DNA from: Panaeolus papilionaceus | Lineage: Eukaryota; Basidiomycota; Agaricomycetes; Agaricales | Assembly: GCA_015501605.1 (NCBI GenBank) | Contig: JADNRZ010000010.1 | Location: 62,001 to 126,000, forward strand | Reading direction: 5' to 3' | DNA: 64,000 nt | Shown here: in pieces, positions 35,662 through 44,008 of the stretch | How positions within the stretch are numbered: the first letter of the stretch is position 1 | Layout: each line of letters starts with the position of its first letter | Notes under the pieces: generated by a model | Told to the model about the DNA's origin: nothing | The model's input: the letters and a program-made list of their open reading frames with translations, nothing else | Database searches by the model: none | Position numbers and translations under genes: made by a program

Positions 35662-36903
35662 TCAGGTGTTGATGTTGTGGATGGCCTCATCGCACATGTC
35701 GTCGTCGTAGTCGTAGAAATCATCGCGCCAAGAGCCATCATTGTTGGTGGACGATCTGGGCTGCCATTCTCCTCGCTCTCTTGATTCTCGGTCGATTCTA
35801 TCCCAGGGGCTGAGTTTAGTCCATGGATTTGAAGGAGAGTGTCGATTGGAGGAGGTCTTCCTTTTCCCTTTCTTGTTCTTGATGATAGGGCCGGGACAGG
35901 AATTGAGGCGATGACCGGGCGCTTCCTTCTTGCAATTCCAACAGATGAAGTTGGGACAATCTGTTATAAAGTGATCGGGAACGGCACAGTTTAGGCATAG
36001 TCGAGTGCCTTGTTTGAGAAGGGTGACGAGGTTGCTGGTGGCAACTGGGTCGAGGTTTCTGAATAGATTTTTCGGATCGCGAGACGCGAGTTCTGGTAGA
36101 GTTGGCGGTTGGGGAGTGGTAAATGAGTAGTCGTATGAGGGATTTTTGTTGTGTTTGAAGGTGTAGTTGTCGTTGGGTTCGTGACCGGCGTATTTCTTCC
36201 TTTGCTCGACGACGAGCTCCATGAGACGGTTCCTACAATCTGGGTCGTTGAAGTGTTGCTGACAGAATGCTTCGAATTGGCTGCATCCTACTTCCCAGTT
36301 GTCGTTGGCTTTCTTGCGGAGGTTATCGCAGATTGCCATTAACTTGAGGATCTGTTTCTTGATTTCGTTGACGTTATTGTCCATGAAGCGGAAGTGGGGG
36401 AGGTAGTGATCAGAGAAAGGAAGTTTCCAGGCGAGGAGGTCGTAGTCTTCTTTGGTGCGGAAAATGTTGACGAACTCTTCGAAGGAGATGGTGGTGCGGT
36501 CGTGGGCGGAACCCTGGGCGGTAATCGAGGTATCCCATCCTTTTGCTTGATAGAGGATGTTGGTGAGCTCGGGGTCGTCGCCATTAGCAATGGTGTTTTC
36601 GTGGGCTTGGACGAGAGTTTTGAGGACATCGTCGAGGTCTTGGATCGCGGGGATTCTGGATGAAGAAGCTTCGCGTTGATCGGCTTCTTTTTCAAGGATG
36701 CGTCCTCGTTGTTTGGCTTTGGCGATGAGGGTTTTGGTGTGGGCTATGAATTCTTTGTCGGTTATAGATTGGGGAAAGACTGGGGAAGCGACAGTGGGAG
36801 GATCTGAGAATGATCCTTGGGAGGGGGAATGGACGCGGACGGTTTTAGCGATAGAAGAGGAGGAAGAAGGGGAGGAGGATTTAAGAGCTGAGGTGGTGGT
36901 CAT
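35662..36903 (-). CDS. Third gypsy ORF: zinc-knuckle protein downstream of pol
   Basis: 413 residues from a true ATG at 36903, lying between the pol stop (36943) and the 3' LTR. The N-terminal two thirds are helical and gag-like in feel (EFIAHTKTLIAKAKQRGRIL, LDDVLKTLVQAHENTIAN, HFRFMDNNVNEIKKQILKLM). Near residues 305-345 are two zinc knuckles: CLNCAVPDHFITDC (C-X2-C-X4-H-X4-C) and CWNCKKEAPGHRLNSC (C-X2-C-X6-H-X4-C). A basic tail follows (NKKGKRKTSSNRH). There is no signal peptide or membrane helix, so it is not an envelope-type protein. It could be a second gag-like nucleic-acid-binding protein. Expression mode unknown: separate transcript or reinitiation. Confidence 0.85.
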   Translation of the reverse strand: MTTTSALKSSSPSSSSSIAKTVRVHSPSQGSFSDPPTVASPVFPQSITDKEFIAHTKTLIAKAKQRGRILEKEADQREASSSRIPAIQDLDDVLKTLVQAHENTIANGDDPELTNILYQAKGWDTSITAQGSAHDRTTISFEEFVNIFRTKEDYDLLAWKLPFSDHYLPHFRFMDNNVNEIKKQILKLMAICDNLRKKANDNWEVGCSQFEAFCQQHFNDPDCRNRLMELVVEQRKKYAGHEPNDNYTFKHNKNPSYDYSFTTPQPPTLPELASRDPKNLFRNLDPVATSNLVTLLKQGTRLCLNCAVPDHFITDCPNFICWNCKKEAPGHRLNSCPGPIIKNKKGKRKTSSNRHSPSNPWTKLSPWDRIDRESRERGEWQPRSSTNNDGSWRDDFYDYDDDMCDEAIHNINT

Positions 36904-36942
36904 GTTGTTGGTGTGTTGTAGTGGTTGTTCGAACTGGGAAAT

Positions 36943-39900
36943 CTAGGTGAGTTTGTGACGCTTCTTATAAGGTCTGAGAATGTCAGGGGCGTTCTCAAGG
37001 TGAGATTCTGGTTCCCATGAGTTGTGGAACGGAGTGAAGCCTTTCCACGACACAAAGTATTCTCTTTTGCCTTTCTTTCCACGGTGCTTGTGAATTCGGT
37101 CAAGTTCGTATTCTTCTTCTCCGCCGATGATGTCCGGTGGCGGCTGTGGGAAGTTTGGTCCGTGTTCGGGTGTTTCAGAATATTCGGAGAGAAGGGTGGC
37201 GTGGAATACGTCGTGGATCTTCCAATAGTTCGGGAGCTTGAGGCGATACGTGACGGGACCCAAGACTTCGGTAATTGGGAATGGTCCTTCTCTTTTGGGC
37301 GCGATCTTCTTGTTATGTCCGAGCTTCAAATTTCGGGAGTCTAGCCAAACTAAGTCTCCTTTCTTGAAGGGAATGAATGGGTTTTTGCTGAAGTTGATCA
37401 TCCTATTCCTGGCTAGCGTGTGAGCGGCGATAGCTTCTTGTCGGATTTTAAGGAGGAAGGCGAGCTTCTTGTCAACAGAGGGGTAAACTGTGTGTTCGAA
37501 GGCTACTGGGATTTGTGTGGGATTTGTTCCTAGCATGAGTTCGAAAGGGGAATGGATGCGGTCTGAGTGTCGTCGGGAATTATGAGTGAATTCGAGAGTG
37601 GGGAGAGCGTCGGGCCAAGATTCAGGATTTGTGATGCAGTAAATGGAAAGGTATACTTCGATTTCTTGGTTAAAGCGTTCAGTGGTACCGTCTGTCTGTG
37701 GGTGGTACGCTGTAGAAAGCTTGGATTCGATGTTGAGGAGTCTGAGAAGTTCTTTGAAGGCATGGGCTGCGAATCTGGGGTCACGATCTGAGGTGATGGA
37801 GTCTGGAAGTCCGAATCTTTTGTAAAGATTGTCGAGTAAAAGTTTGGCGGTTCCTTCGGCGGTGATCGTTTTAGAGCAAGGGATAAGAATTACCCCCTTC
37901 GTAAGGCCGTGGTCCACCACGGATAGAATGGAGTCGTATCCGAGGGATGGCGGTAAGTCGGTGATGAGATCCATTGACGTCTGGGCGAAGGGTTTTAGCG
38001 ATTTGGGTGCGGGTATCGGCATTAAGGTGGGTCGCGCAGGGTTCCGATTGATCTTGAATTGTTGACAGGTGGAGCATCCTTTGACATAGGCGGAAATAAA
38101 TCGGCGCATGCCAGGCCACCAGTATGACGTGGCGACGGCATTGTAGGTTTCGATTTGGCCTGGATGTCCAGCGGTGACGGGATCATGGAAATGCATGACG
38201 ATGGATTTCCTGAGGTCGAAGTTGTTCGGAACGTAGATCTTGTCTTTGTAGAAGAGCAATTTTCCGTGATCTCCTTCTTCGATGGACCAGTCGTTGATTG
38301 AAGTGCCAGAAGTGACGTTGGCGTTTTTGAGTAACGTTTCTAGGGCTTCCATGGCGTTCTTGTCGAGGGGTTTGGCGTTGCTTATCTGTTTCTGCAGTTC
38401 GGTGTCGATGAGATTAATGAATAAAGTTTCGGGGAGCATGGTGACGTCGGTGTTTTCTTCGTTTTCTCCTTCTGGAATAAGGTCAGGTCGTCGTGAGAGG
38501 GCATCAGACTGGATCATTTTATGACCGGGCATGTGTTCGAGCTTGATGTCGTATTCGGAGAGGATGAGAAACCATCGTGCTTGTCTTCGATTAAGGTTCT
38601 GAGGTGAGCGCCAGTATGTGAGGTTTTTGTGGTCGGAGTGGACGACAGTCGTGTGAGGGGATCCCAGGATGTAGTGTTTCCATTCTTCGAGAGCACGGAT
38701 AACTCCAAGGAGTTCTCGATCGAAGACTTGGTAGTTCTGCTCGGCGGGAGAGAACGAACGTGAGAGGAAACATACGGGGTGTCGTTTTCCGTTGCTGTCG
38801 GTCTGGGTGAGAACAGCTCCATAAGCGTACTGGGATGCGTCTGCTTCGATTTGAAATGGTCGGCTTTGGTCGGGCATCATGAGAACTGGTTCCTTGCTGA
38901 ATCGGTCTTTGAGGTTGTCGAATGCGGTCTGATGAATTTCTGTCCAGATGAAAGGTCGGTCTTTTCGGAGCAAATCGTTCAGGGGTCTAGCAAGATCAGA
39001 ATAGTGTCGGATGAACTTTCGGTAGAAGTTGCCAAAGCCTAGGAATGATCGGACTTGTTTGAGGGTCTTCGGGGTCGGCCAGTCTTTGATTCCGGAAATC
39101 TTGGCGGGGTCCATGGAGATCTTGTTGTGTTCGATAATGAATCCTAGGTAGGCGATCTTGGTTTTGTTGAATTCGCATTTCTCGGGTTTTAGATAGAGGT
39201 CGTTTTCTTTCATGATTTGAAGTACTTCTTTGGTGTATTTCTCGAGGTCTTCTTCGTTCGTGGCGTAGATCAGAATGTCGTCCATGTAAATGATAATGTA
39301 TCCGTTTTCGACTTGTTGGATGAAGAGGTTGTCCATCATCGATTGGAAAGTCGCAGGAGAGTTGCAAAGACCGAAGAACATGACTAAGGGTTCGAAGAGG
39401 CCGTATTTGGTCTTGAAGGCTGCCTTCCATTCGTCGTTTTCTTTGATACGGACGTTGTTGTAACCCCACCGAACGTCAAGCTTAGTGAAGTACTTGGCAT
39501 CTCGGAGTTTGTCCATGAGATCAGTGACGAGAGGTAGAGGGTAAGCGTTCTTGATAGTTCCTTCGTTCAGGTGTCGGTAGTCTTGGCATGGTCGTAATTT
39601 GCCGTCTTTCTTGGCAACGTAGAAGAATCCTGCTGCTTGTGGAGAGCTGCTGTGCCGAATAGTTCCTTTACTGAGATGTTCTTCGAGGAAATTCTTGGTG
39701 GCGTCGTCTTGTTCGCGCGACAACGAATAGACCTTCGCGGATTTCGGAACGAAGTCGGGTTTAAGTTTGATTTCGTGATCCCAAGGTTTTCGGGCTGGCA
39801 GGGTTGAAGAGGCTTCTTCGCTAAAAACAGATATCCAGGGATGGAATTCGGGGGGAACGATCTTGGTTGGGTCGGTTTCGTCGGTCTTCTTATCGAATTT

Positions 39901-40611
39901 CTGAGCAAAAGCTTGAGAATGCGTCAGGGTTGTGTCGATCCAGATTTCTTCGGTTTCTTCGGTCGGTTCTCCTTCCATAAAAGAGATAATTAAGTCGTCG
40001 GTGGTTAGTCGGTCAGGTCGGGCCAGGGTCGTGTTCTTTCCAAGCATCTTCTTAACATGGAGTTCCAGTTGGGAGATGGTTCGTTCGTCGATGATAATCG
40101 AGTCGGTCGGGTACCAGTCGGGTATCGGGTTCGTCGTGCCGTTTAGGCATTCTTCTCTGTCGGGTTCGTCCTCTATAGGTGTCCGCCAGTTTAAGGAAGC
40201 ATTCTTCCAGTCGATCTCGGGGTTCGTGTCCTGCAGCCAGGGTAGCCCCAAGATAATCTTTTGATTTCCTAACCCAGTAACTAGGAAATCGGTCTTCTTG
40301 ATCTTGTCGTAGATCTTCAGGTTCAGTGTTGTTCGGTGGGTGATGGTGCCCTTTTTGTTCGCGGTGCCGTCTACGTTTCGGACTAGGATCGGGGTTCGGA
40401 GAGGCGTCAGGGGAAATCCGTGGGTCTTGACAAACGATTGGTCGATGAAAATGCCTGCTGCTCCGGAGTCGAGGAGAGCTTGGGTATGCAAGGGTTCGGG
40501 GGTTCTCAGTTGTTCGCACTTGATAGTCACGGGGACAGAAAATGATTCATTGTGAGCTATCAAAGCGGAGCAAACTGATACATAAGGTTTAGACGTCGAG
40601 GCAAAACCTTT
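36943..40611 (-). CDS. pol: Gypsy Pol polyprotein (PR-RT-RH-IN-chromodomain)
   Basis: Open from the gag stop region (40611) to the TAA at 36943. The conserved part, about 1,206 residues, starts near 40563, where the codon is TTG, not ATG. No early ATG is seen, so translation probably comes from a frame change out of gag; pol is in the -1 frame relative to gag. Domains in order: protease ALLDSGAAGIFIDQ; reverse transcriptase with PCQDYRHLNEGT and the catalytic YMDDILIY near residue 428; RNase H around QIEADASQYAYGAVL and FDRELLGVIRALEEWKHYI. The integrase has a HHCC zinc finger (HFHDPVTAGHP to CSTCQQFK) and a DDE core (MDLITDLPPSLGYDSILSVV, ITSDRDPRF, HPQTDGTTER). A chromodomain follows (YELDRIHKHRGKKGKREYFV, SWKGFTPFHNSWEPESHL). 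All catalytic motifs look intact. Confidence 0.95.
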   Translation of the reverse strand, partial: KGFASTSKPYVSVCSALIAHNESFSVPVTIKCEQLRTPEPLHTQALLDSGAAGIFIDQSFVKTHGFPLTPLRTPILVRNVDGTANKKGTITHRTTLNLKIYDKIKKTDFLVTGLGNQKIILGLPWLQDTNPEIDWKNASLNWRTPIEDEPDREECLNGTTNPIPDWYPTDSIIIDERTISQLELHVKKMLGKNTTLARPDRLTTDDLIISFMEGEPTEETEEIWIDTTLTHSQAFAQKFDKKTDETDPTKIVPPEFHPWISVFSEEASSTLPARKPWDHEIKLKPDFVPKSAKVYSLSREQDDATKNFLEEHLSKGTIRHSSSPQAAGFFYVAKKDGKLRPCQDYRHLNEGTIKNAYPLPLVTDLMDKLRDAKYFTKLDVRWGYNNVRIKENDEWKAAFKTKYGLFEPLVMFFGLCNSPATFQSMMDNLFIQQVENGYIIIYMDDILIYATNEEDLEKYTKEVLQIMKENDLYLKPEKCEFNKTKIAYLGFIIEHNKISMDPAKISGIKDWPTPKTLKQVRSFLGFGNFYRKFIRHYSDLARPLNDLLRKDRPFIWTEIHQTAFDNLKDRFSKEPVLMMPDQSRPFQIEADASQYAYGAVLTQTDSNGKRHPVCFLSRSFSPAEQNYQVFDRELLGVIRALEEWKHYILGSPHTTVVHSDHKNLTYWRSPQNLNRRQARWFLILSEYDIKLEHMPGHKMIQSDALSRRPDLIPEGENEENTDVTMLPETLFINLIDTELQKQISNAKPLDKNAMEALETLLKNANVTSGTSINDWSIEEGDHGKLLFYKDKIYVPNNFDLRKSIVMHFHDPVTAGHPGQIETYNAVATSYWWPGMRRFISAYVKGCSTCQQFKINRNPARPTLMPIPAPKSLKPFAQTSMDLITDLPPSLGYDSILSVVDHGLTKGVILIPCSKTITAEGTAKLLLDNLYKRFGLPDSITSDRDPRFAAHAFKELLRLLNIESKLSTAYHPQTDGTTERFNQEIEVYLSIYCITNPESWPDALPTLEFTHNSRRHSDRIHSPFELMLGTNPTQIPVAFEHTVYPSVDKKLAFLLKIRQEAIAAHTLARNRMINFSKNPFIPFKKGDLVWLDSRNLKLGHNKKIAPKREGPFPITEVLGPVTYRLKLPNYWKIHDVFHATLLSEYSETPEHGPNFPQPPPDIIGGEEEYELDRIHKHRGKKGKREYFVSWKGFTPFHNSWEPESHLENAPDILRPYKKRHKLT

Positions 40612-42020
40612 TAGGAAAAATCCTGTTCTTGCATTTCGGAGGCAAATTCGGAGCGTTCTTCTTCGTTGAGATCTTGGTAAAAGGCACGGATGTGCTTGGC
40701 AAAATCTTTCGGGTTTCTAGTCGGTCCGTTGTAGCGGTTCGATGCGTTCTGGTTCTGGTTCGGTTTCCCGGTATCGCGATTGGGACAAAACTTGGAGATG
40801 TGGCCGGTTTGGTGACAGCGGAAGCAAGCGCCACTCTTCATGTGGTCGGCGCGTTCAACTTCGGTGAGGTTGATCTGTTTGGCGAATCTAAACCCCATCT
40901 GATTAGAGGTGAAGCGTTTGGCAGGTTTCTTGTCGAGAAAAGGGAAGGTTTCTCTCCATAAGGCGTCGGCTTCGGCTGCTCGGTCCATCCATTCGGCTAG
41001 GGTCTTTGGTGCGTCTTTCTCCGTAGTAAGTTTGTTTACAATCGGTTTCTTCAGGGACTCGGTGTAGAGTCCAATCAGCAAATCTTCGGCTTCTCCTACT
41101 TCTTGTCCTGGTCTGGTCCTAGGGAAAGTGTATCCTGCGGTAAACATGGCATTCTTGAAGGTGGTGTTATGGGCTTCGACCGTTCCTTCTTGTTTAACGT
41201 CCTTGAGTGCCTTCCTCGCATGCTTTTTCTCGAGTCGTGGAGCGAATTCTTGTTTGAAGTATTCGAGGAAATCTTTGTAGGTTCCGTATGAGACGGGACG
41301 GTTGTCGTCGACAGATTCCTTGAATTTCTGGTTGAGGAAACATCTCTTCCATTCCAATGCTTCGCGATCTCCTTTCTCTCCTTCAGCAAAGTGAGAGAGG
41401 ACGAAGGCGATCTTCTTGTTGTCAGTGTCATAGACATGATCGTTGATGACAAGATAGGACATGCAATCGGTGAGGAAATGCTGGGCACGAGTACGGTTTC
41501 CGGTGAATTTCTCTGGTGGTCCGAGATGGAGCTCCTTCGAGCTTCGGCCATAGCCTGAAGAGGAAGGGGAGTAGTTTCGGCGAGGAGGTGGAGTCGGGGA
41601 TCTGGGTGGACCTGGGCCACGTCTCGGGGAGTCTGGTGGAGTTCTTCCTGATCGGCCTCCAGGACCTGGTTCTCTGAATGGGGGTCGTCCTCGAGGAAGG
41701 TCAGGGTTAGGGCCTTCCGCGAATCTCTCTCTTTGTATTCCGATTCCAGCAAAGGGTGCTGGTCTGATGATTCGAGTTCCTTGGTCTGAATCGCGCGGTT
41801 CTCCTTCGAAAGGTCCCCTGTTTTGGAAGAGGCTGGTGTTTCCTTCGACAGAGGAGTATCGGACTGCGGATTCTATGGTAGGAAGCTGAGAGGCAGAGAG
41901 AGACGGGGCTTTGGTGAGGTAGCGAGGTTCTCCAGTGAACGGGGCTTGGACAGGAGTGTCCCAAGATTGGACGTGGGCTTCGGGTTGGACAATGGTTTCG
42001 GTAATAGTTTCGGTGGCCAT
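40611..42020 (-). CDS. gag: Gypsy Gag with CCHC zinc knuckle
   Basis: 469 residues from ATG at 42020. The N-terminal part is Pro/Arg-rich and disordered (GRPPFREPGPGGRSG, RRGPGPPRSPTPPPRRN). The capsid-like region follows (FTGNRTRAQHFLTDCMSYLV, FAPRLEKKHARKALKDVKQE), then one zinc knuckle CFRCHQTGHISKFC near residue 410. The frame stays open upstream for about 110 codons without an ATG, to a stop near 42350. Ends with ...QEQDFS then TAA, with a run of five T just before the stop, where the pol frame overlaps. Confidence 0.93.
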   Translation of the reverse strand: MATETITETIVQPEAHVQSWDTPVQAPFTGEPRYLTKAPSLSASQLPTIESAVRYSSVEGNTSLFQNRGPFEGEPRDSDQGTRIIRPAPFAGIGIQRERFAEGPNPDLPRGRPPFREPGPGGRSGRTPPDSPRRGPGPPRSPTPPPRRNYSPSSSGYGRSSKELHLGPPEKFTGNRTRAQHFLTDCMSYLVINDHVYDTDNKKIAFVLSHFAEGEKGDREALEWKRCFLNQKFKESVDDNRPVSYGTYKDFLEYFKQEFAPRLEKKHARKALKDVKQEGTVEAHNTTFKNAMFTAGYTFPRTRPGQEVGEAEDLLIGLYTESLKKPIVNKLTTEKDAPKTLAEWMDRAAEADALWRETFPFLDKKPAKRFTSNQMGFRFAKQINLTEVERADHMKSGACFRCHQTGHISKFCPNRDTGKPNQNQNASNRYNGPTRNPKDFAKHIRAFYQDLNEEERSEFASEMQEQDFS

Positions 42021-42377
42021 TTGAGCGGCGATTTCAGTGCTGAATTTCGGGGTTCGGGTTATTTCGGTTTCTTGTTCGCGAGGAATATCAGGGCCGTCAA
42101 GACTTTGATAAAATTCGGGTTCCTCTTCTTTGGGCGAATCGGGTTCTAAATCTTCTGGGATTTGTTCGGGTTGTTCGGTTTCGGTGGCTTTTGCTTTGCC
42201 TTTCTTGCTTGACGGTTCAGGTCCTTTAGGGACGGTTCTGGGTGCGAGTTGTCCAACGGTGTTTCTTGGAGAGATAGCCGAGGATCCGGATCGCAGTCGG
42301 AAAGTCTTCTTCGGTGGAAAAGCCGTCTTGAGTAGGGGTGGGGACTATCGCGTCAACGACGGATAGTGTACTGGAGA

Positions 42378-42390
42378 TAGCTAGTTCTTT
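42378..42390 (-). promoter_or_regulatory. Self-complementary primer-binding site of the gypsy element
   Basis: Directly abutting the 5' LTR, the element reads AAAGAACTAGCTA. This is not a usual tRNA 3'-end complement. Instead it is the exact 13-nt reverse complement of TAGCTAGTTCTTT inside the LTR (42594-42606 on the plus strand as its complement). That LTR site lies about 33 nt after a TATA box, so it should be at or near the 5' end of the transcript. This is the layout of self-priming Tf1-type elements. Confidence 0.75.
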
Positions 42391-42968
42391 TGTTACGATA
42401 GCTCGACGGGCGCTTGCGGTTAAGGCCTTTGAGCTCGTCGGGGTCGGGTTCGGAAGAAGGTTCGTTTGTTCGTTGTGTGATAAGTTCGATATCGTTCTAA
42501 GAATGCCACTGCGTACACGCGCTACGCTGGTATTGTCTTAGAAGAGAGCGAGAGGAGTAAGATCGTCGTAGAAGTGTTGTTCTATTCGAAGTTAAAGAAC
42601 TAGCTAAAGAACAAGGGTATAAACTACGGTGTTTATATAGATATCTAGCGAGGCTGTGCGTGTAAACGCCAAGTAGATAAGGTGAGAGATGTACGAGTCA
42701 GAAAGATAGTTCGCAGTAGAAATGAGTCATAAGTGTGAGAGAGATGAGTAAGAGGATGAGTCATAGATAGGAGAATGAAGTGGAGCGACAGCGGAAATGA
42801 AGGTGGAGTGAGAATCGGGGATAGGAGGGAAAGGTGAGGCTCCGGAGATAAGAGACAGGCGAAATACAAGTACAAAGAGAGATGATAGTACACAAAGATA
42901 AGATGGAGAGAGATAGTAGTCCGGATAAGATAAGCAAAAGAAAGGAAAGAAAAGGAGTCGACGTAACA
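42391..42968 (-). repeat. Gypsy 5' LTR with promoter
   Basis: 578 bp, matching 35054-35631. On the minus strand a TATA box TATATAAA lies at 42632-42639, placing the likely transcript start near 42606, at the segment complementary to the primer site. Confidence 0.93.
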
Positions 42969-43113
42969 GCACAAACCAACTATAGGTCACATGTATTTGT
43001 TTGTCACGATGTCACGTCGTTGGACTCTGACACGACCGAGTCTGTCTCTGTTTGCTCTCACCTTTGCACCGACACCCCCAGCAACGATATGCCAGCTACA
43101 CCATCTCAGAGTT

Positions 43114-43574
43114 TGACTCCGTGTCATTCTCTTACTATTAGAACATAGAGCTTGACTTCGCGTCACTCTCTTGCTATTAGGACCTAGAGCTTGACTTCGC
43201 GTCATTCTCCTCTGGTCGTGATATCTCCTCAACTTCGTGTCGACTTTGGTATCTTTCCTTTCCATTGAAAGTTCCTTTTCCACGCCTACTCCTTGTACTC
43301 CTTGGGGAAAATGTCTTACCTCGGGTAAATGGCTGCTCTCGTTTTCCGTCTGGCGGCAGGCGGAACTGGCGTTATCTTCACCGCGATGTCTTCATACAGG
43401 TAAGCCCTCCAATACAATGCAGTCAGTTGTCGGACTAATCATTTGAAATAGTGGCACTACTTTAGCATTAGCCAAGCAATATGACTTCGTGTTATATGCA
43501 ACCCTAGTCCTGACTCTGACTTCGCGTCACTGTTCTGGTTTACTGGGTGTACACAGCGTGCCAACTCCGTGTTG
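43114..43574. promoter_or_regulatory. Palindrome cluster B: seven clear copies of the 13-bp motif
   Basis: TGACTTCG(C/T)GTCA or close variants at 43114, 43153, 43192, 43230, 43482, 43517 and 43562, with a weaker form near 43028. Two lie in short direct repeats of about 39 bp (43141-43204). They stand upstream of the transposase start at 44009. Orientation is opposite to cluster A (34519-34788), as expected for a shared, divergent control region facing two genes. Confidence 0.7.
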
Positions 43575-44008
43575 ACCGCTGTACTTGTATATCCCGACGC
43601 TTCTGCCCCCGTGGTCTACCCTCTGAGTCATCCCATAATGGATGCTCTAGAATCACCGACATTCACCTACAGAACCACTGACGTGCTGCCTTGGAACGCC
43701 CAATGTGCTCACCGATTCATTCTCCAAATCCTAAATCCACCACCAACGACCGAAGAACTGCCTTAAAACTCCCATTGTATTTGCCTATCCACTCCCCAAG
43801 CTCCTATATATGCCATTCTTGCACCGAAGAACTACCAACATACACCGAAACCTAATCTATTCGCCAAATCCTCGCTCCTGAACCATTGATACGCTACACG
43901 AGAGCCAACAGTATTTATACCGAAGCAATCTTGTTAATCCTCCCCAACAAACTTCTGGGTCCCTATCCGCATTTTCCTTCGGCTCGTTTTGATTCCTGAA
44001 TCATCACC
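43575..44008. other. Transposase 5' flank
   Basis: Promoter and leader of the transposase gene; CT-rich. The rest of 42969-43113 is the inner flank beside the gypsy target duplication. No other gene. Confidence 0.5.

Larger units (their letters stand above)
35054..42968 (-). mobile_element. Complete Ty3/gypsy chromovirus, 7,915 bp
   Basis: Two 578-bp LTRs (TGTTACG ... CGTAACA), a GCACA target duplication on both sides (35049-35053, 42969-42973), gag, pol with a C-terminal chromodomain, and a third ORF. The element reads on the minus strand, so the 5' LTR is the right one. LTR sequences appear identical and the ORFs are open, so insertion was very recent. The primer site is of the self-priming kind (see 42378-42390), which places it near the Tf1/sushi group. 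The purine tract beside the 3' LTR is short (ACGGGGGTAA in element orientation). Confidence 0.95.

Noticed and set aside
35662..36903. Third gypsy ORF as an envelope protein
   Set aside because: Position fits, but there is no signal peptide, no membrane helix and there are two zinc knuckles.
42036..42350. Upstream extension of gag
   Set aside because: The frame is open for about 110 codons but contains no ATG; without evidence of non-ATG initiation I kept the ATG at 42020.
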